Positions 32,489 through 42,836 of a stretch of 64,000 nt of DNA are shown here, piece by piece. The position numbers and the translations under genes are program-made. The notes beneath the pieces were generated by a model that did not search any database, was not told the origin of the DNA, and saw only the letters and a list, made by a program, of their open reading frames with translations. The DNA is from Ilyonectria destructans (Eukaryota; Ascomycota; Sordariomycetes; Hypocreales; Nectriaceae). Where the stretch lies: assembly GCA_020740775.1 (NCBI GenBank), contig JAHEWK010000004.1, positions 248,001-312,000 on the forward strand, written 5' to 3'. Within the stretch, counting starts at the first letter, position 1. Every line of letters starts with the position of its first letter.

Positions 32489-34934
32489 GGATGGATGGAT
32501 GGATTTTATTTCGCCCGGGGGGACACACCCCAGAGGGCCTTTGCGCTAAGCTATTTTCGTTTCGTACGGTTCTTCCATAATCACCCGAAGCCCCACAATT
32601 TCACTTTACTGACTGTTCCAATCTGATGTATATGCAGTGACAGGCCTGCTTGAAGGCCAATTTCTCCAAGTGTTCAGCATCCTATCCTCAGCAGCTGAAG
32701 CACGGTCTGCCAAAATGAGACTGTATGATGTTAGTAGGATTCAATCTGAATAGTTAGTGTGCCTGAGGCTTCTGGTCCATGTCAAGCCTCCCCGTTGCAA
32801 TGGCAAATTTGATCGTCGCCCGTACTGCCCGCATGTCTGGCGCCCATTTGTCACCGTCAGACGCCGCCTTTCCTCCCAGGAAGTATGATAGGTTTCCCAT
32901 CTTTGTCTGTGAGCATCGCAGCATGCCTTCTCGTTGCGCGGTCCATTTTGTGCAGCGGAATAGGAAGTGTTCCACTGTCTCTGATGCTTGCCCGCATTCG
33001 CAAGTGTCCGATTCCATTGCTCCTATCTTGCACAGAAAGCTGTTAAGTCTCGCCATTCCGGTGCGGAGCTGCGACAGTACGTCTGCTTCCTTCCTCTTCA
33101 GCGGGTCATATAGAGTACGGGTATGCTTGCTTGGCAGTGCCGTGTCTATCTGCTTCGAGTATTTCCCGACTCTTTCTGGTAGTGTTCTTGTTTGCCGCTG
33201 CTTGGTTATCGCTAGTCTTATCCTTGTGGATCTTGCTAGATGTGGTGGCACGTCTGGTCTGCATTCTCCTTCTGTGGCCTTCCGCGCTGCTGCTTTGGCT
33301 TTTGTTCCCAGCGCGAAATCCTCTTCTCCTGCTGGAACCCACAACATCCGGAGAGAGTGGCCCTCGTCTTCGAGACGCTTGATATGGTCGTATATTTGCC
33401 GTATGATCTGTTGGCCGGATTGTTGTCGTGGCCGCCGTATGACTTCTAGTGCGGAGCGGCTGCTCGTCATGACAGTCATATCCCGCCGGCAGAGTCCAGA
33501 CGGCATACATCTCAATACCATCTCTATAGCTCCTAGCTCGGCGATGTATAGGTTCAGCTCCTCCGTCAATCCGAGAGTGATGGAGTAGCTGGCCACTACC
33601 TCGTCATCGTTATTGATCGCCGTGTCTCGTACGACACCTCCCATGCCTACCATGCCCCTTCTCTGTGAGGAGCAGGTGGCAATGACTATGCCATCCACCC
33701 TCTTTGCTTCTTCCGCCGCTCTCTCCCGGTCAGGGTCGCACGACACCGGGATACGGTCTCGCCATGGTGGTAACGCGTACTCCCGAATGATCTCCATTCG
33801 TTCAGTGGCTGTTTCCCCTTGTACTTGAGCAATCCTCTGCATCGGCGATACGAATCGGCGACACACTTTCACTTTCAGTGTCGCCAACGGGTGTGTCCTG
33901 GGAAGGGTCCGGAGGTTGATCCAAAACCTTGTTGCCGCTTGCGCATGCCGTTCTTGCACCGATTGGATGCTAGCTTCGGCCTCTGCCACCGCCGTTGCGA
34001 CGGTCCGGAAAGCTCCCGTGATCGCCTGTGCTCCGACCATCTGTGCCTTGTCCAGCCAAGCAGCTTCTCTAATGCCACATGAGTGCGTCCACACGCTGGA
34101 CGCATAGTCCATGGTGGGAGCTACTGTTGCTACGAACAGTTGTCTCGCCGTCCGCGGTGACAGCATTTTCAGTCTTCTCAAACACATAGCAGCCGAGAGC
34201 CCCTTTGCGGCGGCTCTAGCTATGTGTTCCTTGTACCGCAGTTTCGCGTCCATGACCACTCCCAGGATCTTGGCGCTCGCTTTTGGTTTGACTACTTTTC
34301 CTTTGATCATGAACGGTTTGTCGCTGGTACGCGCGGCGTTTCGCGTGAAATGCACGATGGCCGTTTTGTCTCCGTTGAACGTCGCACCGCTCCGTCTTTC
34401 CCAGCCCAGTGCTTCGTCTATAATTGATTGGATGCCGGCTCGATTCTCCTCCGCTGTTGGTCCCACTACCCAGGCTGAGTAGTCGTCTACGAATGCCATC
34501 GAACCACCTTTTGCGTTGATTCTTCTCTGCACTAAATCTGCATTGAAGAACAAGAACAACACCGACGACAGCGGTGATCCTTGCGGGAGACCTGCCTGTG
34601 GCAACTCCCGTAGCTGTGACGTGTGCCCATTTACCACCACGGTGGCCATTCGTTCAGAGCAAAAGGCGTCAATCCATCTCACCAGTCCACCAGGTATGCC
34701 TCTCGCCTTCAGCCTCTCCAGTAGTCGTTCTTTGAACACTCCATTGTAAGCGCCTTTGACGTCGAAACTGATTAGACTGAACACCCTGCCGGCCCTCCAT
34801 GCCTTATAGATCTGCTCCTGCAGCAGTATCAGTGCTTGTTCGGCTGACCTTCGCTTCCTTGCCCCGAAGTGGTTTGCGGCAACTGCTCTAGGAGATAACG
34901 CAGTAAAAAAGGCGTCTGCTGCTGACAAACACAC
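32489..34934 (-). mobile_element. 5'-truncated Tad-like LINE (non-LTR retrotransposon)
   Basis: Minus-strand element. It contains an open RT/RNase H reading frame and a 3' untranslated region ending in four ATCC repeats (GGAT x4 on plus, 32489-32504) preceded by GGGCGAAATAAAATCC, a tail type seen in fungal Tad-group LINEs. The 5' end is missing: the frame enters in the middle of the reverse transcriptase, with the conserved NHFGARKRR block about 60 bases inside, so ORF1, the endonuclease and most of RT fingers are lost. I could not identify a target site duplication by eye; the 5' limit is approximate. Confidence 0.85.
32754..34934 (-). CDS. LINE ORF2 fragment: reverse transcriptase, RNase H-like and zinc-finger C-terminus
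   Basis: 726 open codons without a stop. RT blocks in order: NHFGARKRRSAEQALILLQE (about 21-40), SLISFDVKGAYNGV, AGLPQGSPLSSVLFLFFNADL, the catalytic FVDDYSAW (the YxDD motif has Phe for Tyr), then GATFNGDKTAIVHF. An RNase H-like region follows (about 440-580) with IAELGAIEMVL, but the usual SDS/TDS aspartate position reads TSSRSAL, and the end WVPAGEEDFALGTKAKAAA lacks the typical GNExAD. The C-terminus has CECGQASETVEHFLFRC, the terminal Cys/His block of Tad LINEs. Being open, it decayed little after insertion, but without its 5' part it cannot move by itself. Confidence 0.85.
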   Translation of the reverse strand: MCLSAADAFFTALSPRAVAANHFGARKRRSAEQALILLQEQIYKAWRAGRVFSLISFDVKGAYNGVFKERLLERLKARGIPGGLVRWIDAFCSERMATVVVNGHTSQLRELPQAGLPQGSPLSSVLFLFFNADLVQRRINAKGGSMAFVDDYSAWVVGPTAEENRAGIQSIIDEALGWERRSGATFNGDKTAIVHFTRNAARTSDKPFMIKGKVVKPKASAKILGVVMDAKLRYKEHIARAAAKGLSAAMCLRRLKMLSPRTARQLFVATVAPTMDYASSVWTHSCGIREAAWLDKAQMVGAQAITGAFRTVATAVAEAEASIQSVQERHAQAATRFWINLRTLPRTHPLATLKVKVCRRFVSPMQRIAQVQGETATERMEIIREYALPPWRDRIPVSCDPDRERAAEEAKRVDGIVIATCSSQRRGMVGMGGVVRDTAINNDDEVVASYSITLGLTEELNLYIAELGAIEMVLRCMPSGLCRRDMTVMTSSRSALEVIRRPRQQSGQQIIRQIYDHIKRLEDEGHSLRMLWVPAGEEDFALGTKAKAAARKATEGECRPDVPPHLARSTRIRLAITKQRQTRTLPERVGKYSKQIDTALPSKHTRTLYDPLKRKEADVLSQLRTGMARLNSFLCKIGAMESDTCECGQASETVEHFLFRCTKWTAQREGMLRCSQTKMGNLSYFLGGKAASDGDKWAPDMRAVRATIKFAIATGRLDMDQKPQAH

Positions 34935-35613
34935 GCACCTGGAGACACGTGACTAGATTCGGAGCCTGCATATGGGTTCAACTTCATTCATTTCGGTCCG
35001 TCTGAGCCCAGTATAACCTTTCCAAATTGTAGCTATTATAAACCCTGTCGACTGATAGAAACAGCAGCATATAATCTCTCAAATATGTGGATACAACATG
35101 CGAAGCGAGGATGATAGAAGACAAAGTCTAGATCAGGCAATAGAGCCACTATTACCTGCTAACCTGACAGCGGACGGATTCCGCATCCTTATTTATAGAA
35201 GAATCGTATCCTTGTTCTTTCGCCCAGAAATGTTGCCAAGTGGCAGTGAGAGGGGTAACGACCCCGCTGTGGTTCAGAGCTGGGATCCTTTTGTCCGCTG
35301 ATGATGCAAGTGGGTGTCTCCAATCACACCTGATCCCTGATGCTGCAGTGGACACAATGCGATAACGCTAACGGTATCAGGAGACTTGCAGCTCTGGATC
35401 AGCGGATGGTGGACTGGAGATAGAACTGACCATCGTTACCACATGAGGATTTAGCTCGTCATTATGCTGCGTAGCCCTAATATCCATGGCGAAGCTGGAA
35501 GAGGGGTTGGAGGTGGGGGCCTCGGCATAGATTAAGAAGATGGACTCCTCCCAACATTCTCCTCATCCCTCCATTTAATCCCTACACAATACAACTCACC
35601 TTACACCGACATT
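34935..35613. other. intergenic, promoter of the EthD gene
   Basis: No supported gene. Just before the EthD start there is a leader rich in CCTCCA/CCCTAC (about 35560-35590). Confidence 0.4.
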
Positions 35614-35987
35614 ATGGCTACCATCGTTATTCAGTACCCATCGGGTCCCAGCTTCGACCTTGATTATTATCTCAAGCAGCACATGCCACTTGTGTCGAAG
35701 TAAGTAGAGCGCTGCGCCCTGCCCCGCTTCGCGTCAGCTTCAGCGTCGCATTCTAACGACTCCATAGAACCTGGGGTTCCGAAGGTCTACAGAGCTGGGA
35801 GATTGTAACATTCGCAGAAGGGTCGGCGTATCAGGTTCAAGCTACCTTGAGATGGGACAGCCTGGAATCCTTTGACAAGGCGGCTGCCGGACCCTCCGCC
35901 GCAACCGTCTTCGGCGACATCCCCAACTTCACAACTTCGAAGCCGGACGTATTCAAGGGTGCCTCAAAGCTCACATCGAACCTTTAA
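35614..35987 (+). CDS. EthD-domain small protein
   Basis: Two exons, 35614-35699 and 35768-35987 (101 residues), with an intron GTAAGTAG to CCATAG. The protein starts MATIVIQYPSGPSFDLDYYL, followed by KQHMPLV, which is the beta1-alpha1 portion of the EthD/dimeric alpha-beta barrel fold (the usual Y-x-x-x-H-x-P motif, here YYLKQHMPL). It ends with DIPNFTTSKPDVFKG. Such proteins act as dimers and are linked to ether or aromatic compound breakdown in bacteria; in fungi the role is mostly unknown. Length is normal for the family. Confidence 0.85.
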
Positions 35988-37447
35988 AGGCTGATCCAGT
36001 AGTACCAAAGTTGGGTCAATAGGCTAGCTCTATGAAATGACCAAAGCCACTCATTCACATGCTGATTCAGAATGTTACATGTCGTGGTGTGTTATGACTT
36101 TGGACACTCTACTCATCATGCCGAGAGCATAAACACACCAACTGCAACCTGCATTCAAGCTTCAGACGCTACTGTTTGATCATCGCATACCTGCCGTGAC
36201 CATGTTATCATTGAATACTCCGGTCTTGGCTCGTAATTCCCGACCATCGACCAAGCACCGAACTTCCTCTACCACGAGAAAAACTTATATCACGGCAAAC
36301 TATGGATTCGATCGGGAAAGCTTTTATTCTAGAGTCACTCTGTCGTTACTAGTGCTTTACCCGCACACCTAGGATCGGATTATGAAGCCAATTGGAAGTG
36401 GATGTCCAGAGGCTTCGAAATTGGCGTCAACGGAATGAAGACGAAACAGATGCCAAGATGAGAGCAATTGAAATCAAGATATCGGCAAGTCAGTCTAGGG
36501 CGGGATGACAAGAATGTCTTCGAATTACCGGTGGGAGAGAAATGCTTCATAAAAAATATGCCCGTTTTAGTCGAGTATACCGAGGGCGTAGCATGAATCG
36601 TTCTTGAACATTATATTCTTACTATTGCGTGTATCTATGTTTACCCTACTCGTATGAGCTACTGCACCTCCTGGGACAGGGTATCGGGCTAAATATATGC
36701 CCATGTTATTTGCAACTACTCTGTGGCTGTAATCTATTTGATGATATTGAGTAAAGCTGAACATCACGAAACCGGTACCTTTTCCCCGAAGTTTCACTTC
36801 TAAAATATCATACGGTAGTAGAAGACTATAAAACTTTGCACTCAAGAACATGAATCTAACCTAGAGGTAAATGCTTGTTTACCTTCTCCCGATAAGTAGT
36901 CAAGCTTCTCCAGTTTGACCTAGAATTAGGCTTTGCCATTCATACCAATCAATATTTAGTGAGCTACTCCGTACACTAAGATCCAGACGAGATTGCCATC
37001 GCTCATTCAGCCAAGTTTTAGAACCAAGTAAACATGAGGCCATTCTTGTGGTCTGTGGCTGAAAAAACTATGGTGAATGGGCGCCGACGGGCTGATCACG
37101 TACCAGTCACCAAGCAACTGGCATTATTCGCCTTGAACGGTCGGATGTGCAGCTTCAATTCACTCTCAGATGTGACACCAGTCGCCATTGACAGACCCCA
37201 CGACACGGAGCCAAGTTCGCTGTTTTAATCCTGGGCACAGGTGATGCTATGAAAACTCGGTCAACTCGGTCAACTAGTCTAGGACTAAGAGGGTTAGATC
37301 GGTACGAAAGTGAAGATCTATTCCTCATACGACTAGTGCCCCCGGCTGAACTAAGGGTAGAAACCCAAAAAGTCGCCCCCATTTCTCACCGCTGATCGAC
37401 TCTCTATCGCTCGATTGAAGCTAATTCCAAGCCATTTGTTTCGCAAA
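35988..37447. other. intergenic, nothing recognised
   Basis: About 1.4 kb, partly AT-rich (36.5-36.9 kb). No motif-bearing frame, RNA gene or repeat found. Confidence 0.4.
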
Positions 37448-38196
37448 ATGCCGCCTCCCAAAGAGACTGATCCCAAGACCCCCTCTTGGGTCTTGACTGA
37501 AAAGAAGCCACTGAAGAAACCTGGACCGAAGCCAAAGCCGCTCAAGGACCGTCCATATAAACCCTCAAAGCCGATTGTTCGTCCGGAACGCTCGTACTCA
37601 AAGAAGAAGAAAGAGGAGGTCATCCTGTGGTTAATTCATCACCGCGTTACGGTCAGGGGTGAATATCGTAGGCCTAACCCAAGGGAAGCTGGAGAAAACT
37701 TCAAAATTCCTTCAAGTACGATCAGTAAATGGATGAAAACCTACAGTGAGTCTTTTCTGTTGAAGATGAGAGCTAGAGCAATCCCCCTGCGTCATGGAAC
37801 GGTGGCCATATGATCTCCGAGAGGCCATTGAGCTCTGGGGGAGATAATAGAGCCTCTGCCATGTGGAATCAGTGATAATGGCTCTGGCGAAATTTCATGA
37901 CGTCGCAGATACGCTCGAAATGTGGCTTGATGAAGGCTTGCATCTTTGAGATTGTGTCTCGACTGATGTGCACACGAGATCTTTGTTGCTAACATTTCAC
38001 GCTAGCTGCGCAACAAAATCCGAAGCTGGATAATGTCTCCACCGAAAGCAACGGCCCTGTTCCTGTTGGCAAAGAGCAGCCCACTTCGGATCCAAAAGAG
38101 AAGTCCAATTCTGAAAACGGTACCGGAATTGAAGAGAGACCGGATGGAACAGAGAAGTCCAGTTGTGAAAACGGTACCGGAACCGAGGAGACGTGA
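37448..38196 (+). CDS. small HTH (psq-like) DNA-binding protein
   Basis: Two exons, 37448-37745 and 38006-38196 (162 residues), with an unusually long intron (GTGAGTC to CACGCTAG, GCTAAC branch site). The first exon encodes a Lys/Pro-rich N-terminus (KKPLKKPGPKPKPL, an AT-hook-like and nuclear-targeting stretch) and a helix-turn-helix region (KKKKEEVILWLIHHRV, then PREAGENFKIPSSTISKWM), like fungal psq/homeodomain-like proteins that occur in families near transposons. Exon 2 is acidic and holds two imperfect copies of EKSxxENGTG (ENGTGIEE and ENGTGTEE). A regulatory or domesticated transposase-like role is inferred. The start at 37448 (AAAATGCCGCC) has a strong context. Confidence 0.65.
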
Positions 38197-38925
38197 ATAG
38201 AGAGCGTGGGACGAGAATGCAGGGGACGATAAATGGCTCAAGAGACGCTCAACGGTATTGGAATATGACATGGAAGGCATAAGATGTATTTAGATCTAGG
38301 GAAAGACCAACGACAAATCCCGAAAGGGTTCACGCAACAAATCATCAAATTTGGCAGTTATGATAGCAGGATCCATATGCCCCCGCCATGATCGCAGCAT
38401 CACGCTGTCGACATGGCTCTGCACCCGAAGCCACCGTCCCGCCACGTTGATCCGGAGCGTTCCGTAATACTATCGAAGTTCGCGGCTGCCGCTTCTGTGC
38501 AAAGAGGCAAAAAGTCCTTTGCCCAGGCCTCCTCCTAAGATTTGCAAGTTTTTTTCGAAGTCGTCACTTTCTGGTACGAAGAATGGCATCTGATAACTAC
38601 GGGAAACAATCCTCCCTCGGGTTCGATTAGAAGTATGGTGATAGTGGAAATGTAGAGAATATGCTGCTTACAACGCTTGGTTTGCTCGTTGGCCAAGTTG
38701 AAGACTTGTCGGGTGCACTGCATCACCGACGAGCACACAGCGCTTCGAGTGCCATTGATCTGGCTTCAGCTCTCGACGGTCAAAAGGCTAAACTGTATGA
38801 ATCTCTCGGACGAGTTGACCATCTGCAAAATGGCAGGATCTCAATTCTCTTACAGACAACTTAGTAACTGCTTCTGAACTACGGGATCTCATTTAGCTTG
38901 TATGGGCGCTAGGTCTCCTTTTCTC
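38197..38925. other. intergenic, possible unrecognised relic
   Basis: A stretch at about 38690-38870 (plus) reads LVGQVEDLSGALHHRRAH, which looks coding in style but is isolated and has no partner exon; I cannot assign it. The region ends at the retrotransposon insertion site. Confidence 0.3.
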
Positions 38926-38930
38926 TTTGG
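38926..38930. repeat. target site duplication (left), TTTGG
   Basis: The five bases TTTGG directly before the left LTR are repeated directly after the right LTR (44537-44541), as expected for 5-bp staggered cutting by a Ty3/Gypsy integrase. Confidence 0.9.
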
Positions 38931-39146
38931 TGTGAAAGGCCTCTAGTGAGTTGATTCAACTAACTAGTCCCTATGCTGTTTACTTTCAAGATGAAGAAAG
39001 GAAAGAATCTAAATACAAACTGGGTGCGTGAAGACGCGTTATATCTTCTTTAATATAGAAGATTCGAGAATCAACTCGATGGCGCTGTGGAGAAGAATTC
39101 GGGCTTGGCGGCAGAGCCGCCAGCCAAGTGGGCCTGACCCGTTACA
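38931..39146 (-). repeat. 3' LTR (left copy)
   Basis: 216 bp, identical to the right copy. In element orientation it reads TGTAACGG...TTTCACA. It contains TATATTAAAG and GTATTTAGATT upstream of a CT-rich tract and ATCTTGAAAGTA, the sequence complementary to the primer-binding site, which may mark the transcript start. Confidence 0.95.
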
Positions 39147-39164
39147 TTACCCCCCTCCTCCAGA
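39147..39164 (-). other. polypurine tract overlapping the end of pol
   Basis: On the minus strand the element ends GGAGGAGGGGGGTAA directly before the 3' LTR. This purine run is the expected plus-strand primer and also encodes the last residues of pol (SGGGG) and its TAA stop, which touches the LTR. Confidence 0.8.
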
Positions 39165-42100
39165 GTTGGCGTGTATCTCACGATGATTTTCGAAGTTGAC
39201 TCTCTTCTTCTTCCGCTTTGTCCATTGTTTCCATGCATCCGTATGCCGTACAGCACTGAGATGCTCCCACGTGGGTCTCGAATAGTCCACCCACTTCACG
39301 AGCACCTTCTTGTGCGTGCCTTCCTTCTTTTCATCGAGGATGCGTTCAACGAGGTACATCTCTTGACCGTCCACCAGCACTGGTGGGGCGCTCTCGTGAT
39401 CGACCTGCTGTGATGGTAGCGGGTCGTCAGGGACGGGCCGGAGCAAATCAACATGGAATACCGGGTGTATGCGTCCGGGCACGTCTAACTTGTAGGCGTG
39501 TGGGCTAATCTCCTCGACCACTTGGTATTTTGCATGTAGCCAGTCCAGCTTCTTACAAGGCCGTGACGTCTTGACGTTCTTCAGATTAAGGTATACCCAG
39601 TCTCCAGGCTTGTAGCGGGGCGAGGCAGTTCTGTGCCTGTTGGCTTGGGCTTGCTGTATCTCTTGGGCCATAGCTATTGCAGCTTGCGCAAACTCTGTGG
39701 CGTCCTGAAGTCTCTGGATGAAGTCTTCTGCCATAACCTCGCCCTCCCTCGCATCTTCTGCTCTTCGATCCTCGACTAGCTGAATTGGCTCGTTGTGGTA
39801 GCCGTGCATGAAGAAGAACGGGCTTAGGCCGGTAGAGGCCGCGTCCCTCTCGTTGATTGTTGCCATGGCTATTGGTAGCAGGTCTAGCCAATTCTCTTGG
39901 AGATAGTTTGTCCATATTCGTAGGATCTTCTCAACCTCTTGGTTCATTCGTTCCGTCGCTCCATCCGTCTGTGGGTGGTACGCCGTCGATAGCCGCTGCT
40001 CGATCTGCAGCAGTTTGCAGAAGTGCTTCCACATGTCGCTGACAAACTGGGGCCCACGGTCACTGGTTATGGCTGTTGGAATACCATGGACCGGGTAGTG
40101 CCGTTCGAAGAGTCTCTTAGCAACCGCTTCCGAGGAGATATCGCTCATGCCTTCGAGTTCGACGCCTTTGGTAAGCCGGTCTGTGACTACCATGCAGTTC
40201 GTCGCGCCATCCCGTCCCGATGGTGGGAGGTCCGTAATGAAGTCGATAGTAACCTCGCTCCATATTCGTTGCGGAATGGGTAATGGCTTCAGGAGCCCTC
40301 TCTTCGTGTCTCTCCAAATGGTGTTCCTTCCGCAGACCTCACAGTTAGGCACGAATTGGCGTACTTCGCTAGCTGCGCCCGGCCAAAAGAAGCGTCTCGA
40401 CAGAATAGAGTACGTAAGGTCTCTCCCCGGGTGCCCGGTAATGTGGGAGTCGTGTGTTGCTTGAATAATCTTCGTGCGCAGCGGCTCAGAGTTGGGTATC
40501 CAGACACGATTCCGGAAGCATAGGAGACCTCTGTCATCCAGTGAGCATTCTGAGATACTCACAACCTTCTCCTTTTGCAACTGTGTCGGTAAGTTCTTCT
40601 CTCCATTCGCTACTAGCTTCGTGAGTTCCTGGTAGAGCTTGTCCTCTCGGCGTGCGGCGTCCCAAAGTTGCTGCAATTCCTGGTCCTCGAATAGCCTGAT
40701 ATCCTTTTCGAAATCAAACTCCAGGGCGCCCTCAGTGTTGGTGGAAACTGTCGAGATGCGTACCCTTCTAAGATGGTCGTCCTGAAAGAGCCTCATAATG
40801 CGTGCCTTGAGCCGCTCGTCCGAGTAGTCGGCTGGAATATCTTGGTCTCGTCGAGAGAGCGCGTCTGGCAGTCCAGCCTTCTTTCCGGGTCTCCATTCGA
40901 GTGTGAAATGGAACCTGGATAAGAACTCCGACCATCGTACTTGTCTTTCCGTTAATCTTCTCTCCGAATAGAAGTATTTCAGATTCTGATGGTCCGTGAG
41001 GATCCTGAAATTCTTCACAGCACGCAGCTCTGGTTCCCATTGCTCCAGACACCTCACAATAGCAAGCAGTTCCTTGTCGTGAATAGCGTAGTTGACCTCT
41101 GCTGGCGAGTGTTTCTTCGAGAAATAGGCGACAGGCCGTAATAGTCCGTCTTCGTCGTCTCGCTGGGAGAGGACACCCCCAGTGACAAATCCTGAAGAAT
41201 CTGCCTCCACGATAGTCTCTCTCTCCGGGTGGAAATGAGCTAGAATAGGGGCCGTGATCAACAGGTCCTTAAGCTTCTCAAAGGCTTCTTCGCATAGGTC
41301 GTCCCAACGGAAGGGTACGTCCTTTTTCGTTAGCCGTATCAGCGGCTCTGCTATCTCTGAGAACTCAGGCATGAAAATCCTATAGAAGTTCGCGAAACCG
41401 ATAAAGGCTCTAACGGCTTTTACGTTCATTGGCGTAGTCCATTCCTTGACAGCCTTGACCTTCTCAGGATCGACTCGGATCCCGTTCTCCGCCTCGATAA
41501 TGAACCCGAGATATTTCACCGTCTTGACTTCGAATTCGCTCTTGCTGATGTCTAGCTGTAGCCCAGCATCCATTAGGCGTTGGAGGACCCTGCCGACTTT
41601 GTCGCGGTGGTCTTGAATGCTTCCAGAAGAGAAGATCAACACGTCGTCGATGTATGCTGACACGAAATCGTCTAGGTAGTCTTGGAGCACGCTGTTGATA
41701 TACCGTTGAAAGGCTGCGGGTGCACCTGTCAGTCCAAATGGGACTACCAGCCATTCAAAAGATCCGTAGCGTGTTCTGAAGGCCGTCTTTTCTTCGTCTC
41801 CGGGGGCGACCCTGATCTTGTGGAATGCTGCTATAACATCTAGCTTCGTGAACCACTTTGCCTTTGCCACAGTGCGTAGCGTTTCGTTGAGTAAGGGCAG
41901 CGGATAGCGGTCCTTCTTGGTGATGTTGTTCAGTCCTCGGTAATCCACACAAAAGCGAACGCCTCCACCAGGCTTTTTCACCATGAGAACCGGTGCCGCC
42001 GCGGGTGAACTGCTAACTCTGATAAACTCCTTGTCGAGAAGCTCTGTAAGTGTCTTCCGTAGTACCAATAGCTCTTCGCGAGACATGCCATAAAGCGGAC

Positions 42101-42836
42101 CCCAGGGTAGGGGTTTCTCGCGGCCGTGTTCGTCTCGTAGGACTTCGATCTTCAGGTCAACGCCTGGCCTGTGGGGAGGTAACTGGTTGGCCAGTTGTCG
42201 AGAGAAGGCTTGTAACCACTTGTGGTAGTGTGGTGGCAACTTCTCCACTGGGTCGATCTTTGGTTTCGGTCTCAAGGCTTTGTCGATGTCCGACATCGTG
42301 ACGGCATAAACTCCAACGCCGCCTGTACGTCTATTGCGGCGCACGTCGCCTAGAAAGGCAGCGGCCATCACCTTCGAGACCTCTAGTCGAGGGGGCCGAT
42401 AGCGTTGTCGGTCTTGTACTTGAGCTCCACTGGTTCCAATCTCCAAGTATCTTTCCTTCGCATGAATGTGAACATCTTGATCTTCCATCCATCGTTTGCC
42501 TAAAATCATATCCCAGTTAAGGTCGTCAATGACGTACATAAATACACGGCGCTGTTGGTGTCCGTCTAGGTCGATCGATAAGTAAGTGATCTTATCGATC
42601 TTAACCTCCTTGCCGTCTCCTGCTGCATTCTCGAGGATGCGAGGTTGAACAGGTATATGTGGCAGCTGAAGAGATTGGAAGGTCCGTTTGCTAACCGCAC
42701 CGTAGCAGAGGCAACCGTAGTCGACGAGGGATGGTACGAAGTCCGTTCCATTCACCCTAACGTCTGCTATGAATGGATCTCCATCCATTCTCTTTTTACC
42801 GGTTGTCTCCCATTCTCTCACAGCCGCCGCGTGTTC
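39147..42836 (-). CDS. pol: pol polyprotein: protease, RT, RNase H, integrase, chromodomain
   Basis: About 1,229 codons open from directly after the gag stop, in the same frame as gag. Domains: protease (about 25-110) with the active site written LVDYGCLCYG, so the canonical DSG/DTG is DYG; RT with FCVDYRGLNNITKKDRYPLP, FGLTGAPAAFQ and catalytic YIDD (41654-41643); RNase H with EADSSGFVTGGVLSQ and LTDHQNLKYF; integrase with zinc-binding HITGHPG...CEVCGRN and the DDE triad in TIDFITDLPP, TSDRGPQFVSDMW and HPQTDGATERMNQ; chromodomain near the C-terminus (YLVERILDEKK, VKWVDYSRPTWE). The chromodomain normally guides integration to chromatin marks. No inactivating stop or frameshift was seen. Confidence 0.95.
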   Translation of the reverse strand, partial: EHAAAVREWETTGKKRMDGDPFIADVRVNGTDFVPSLVDYGCLCYGAVSKRTFQSLQLPHIPVQPRILENAAGDGKEVKIDKITYLSIDLDGHQQRRVFMYVIDDLNWDMILGKRWMEDQDVHIHAKERYLEIGTSGAQVQDRQRYRPPRLEVSKVMAAAFLGDVRRNRRTGGVGVYAVTMSDIDKALRPKPKIDPVEKLPPHYHKWLQAFSRQLANQLPPHRPGVDLKIEVLRDEHGREKPLPWGPLYGMSREELLVLRKTLTELLDKEFIRVSSSPAAAPVLMVKKPGGGVRFCVDYRGLNNITKKDRYPLPLLNETLRTVAKAKWFTKLDVIAAFHKIRVAPGDEEKTAFRTRYGSFEWLVVPFGLTGAPAAFQRYINSVLQDYLDDFVSAYIDDVLIFSSGSIQDHRDKVGRVLQRLMDAGLQLDISKSEFEVKTVKYLGFIIEAENGIRVDPEKVKAVKEWTTPMNVKAVRAFIGFANFYRIFMPEFSEIAEPLIRLTKKDVPFRWDDLCEEAFEKLKDLLITAPILAHFHPERETIVEADSSGFVTGGVLSQRDDEDGLLRPVAYFSKKHSPAEVNYAIHDKELLAIVRCLEQWEPELRAVKNFRILTDHQNLKYFYSERRLTERQVRWSEFLSRFHFTLEWRPGKKAGLPDALSRRDQDIPADYSDERLKARIMRLFQDDHLRRVRISTVSTNTEGALEFDFEKDIRLFEDQELQQLWDAARREDKLYQELTKLVANGEKNLPTQLQKEKVVSISECSLDDRGLLCFRNRVWIPNSEPLRTKIIQATHDSHITGHPGRDLTYSILSRRFFWPGAASEVRQFVPNCEVCGRNTIWRDTKRGLLKPLPIPQRIWSEVTIDFITDLPPSGRDGATNCMVVTDRLTKGVELEGMSDISSEAVAKRLFERHYPVHGIPTAITSDRGPQFVSDMWKHFCKLLQIEQRLSTAYHPQTDGATERMNQEVEKILRIWTNYLQENWLDLLPIAMATINERDAASTGLSPFFFMHGYHNEPIQLVEDRRAEDAREGEVMAEDFIQRLQDATEFAQAAIAMAQEIQQAQANRHRTASPRYKPGDWVYLNLKNVKTSRPCKKLDWLHAKYQVVEEISPHAYKLDVPGRIHPVFHVDLLRPVPDDPLPSQQVDHESAPPVLVDGQEMYLVERILDEKKEGTHKKVLVKWVDYSRPTWEHLSAVRHTDAWKQWTKRKKKRVNFENHREIHANSGGGG

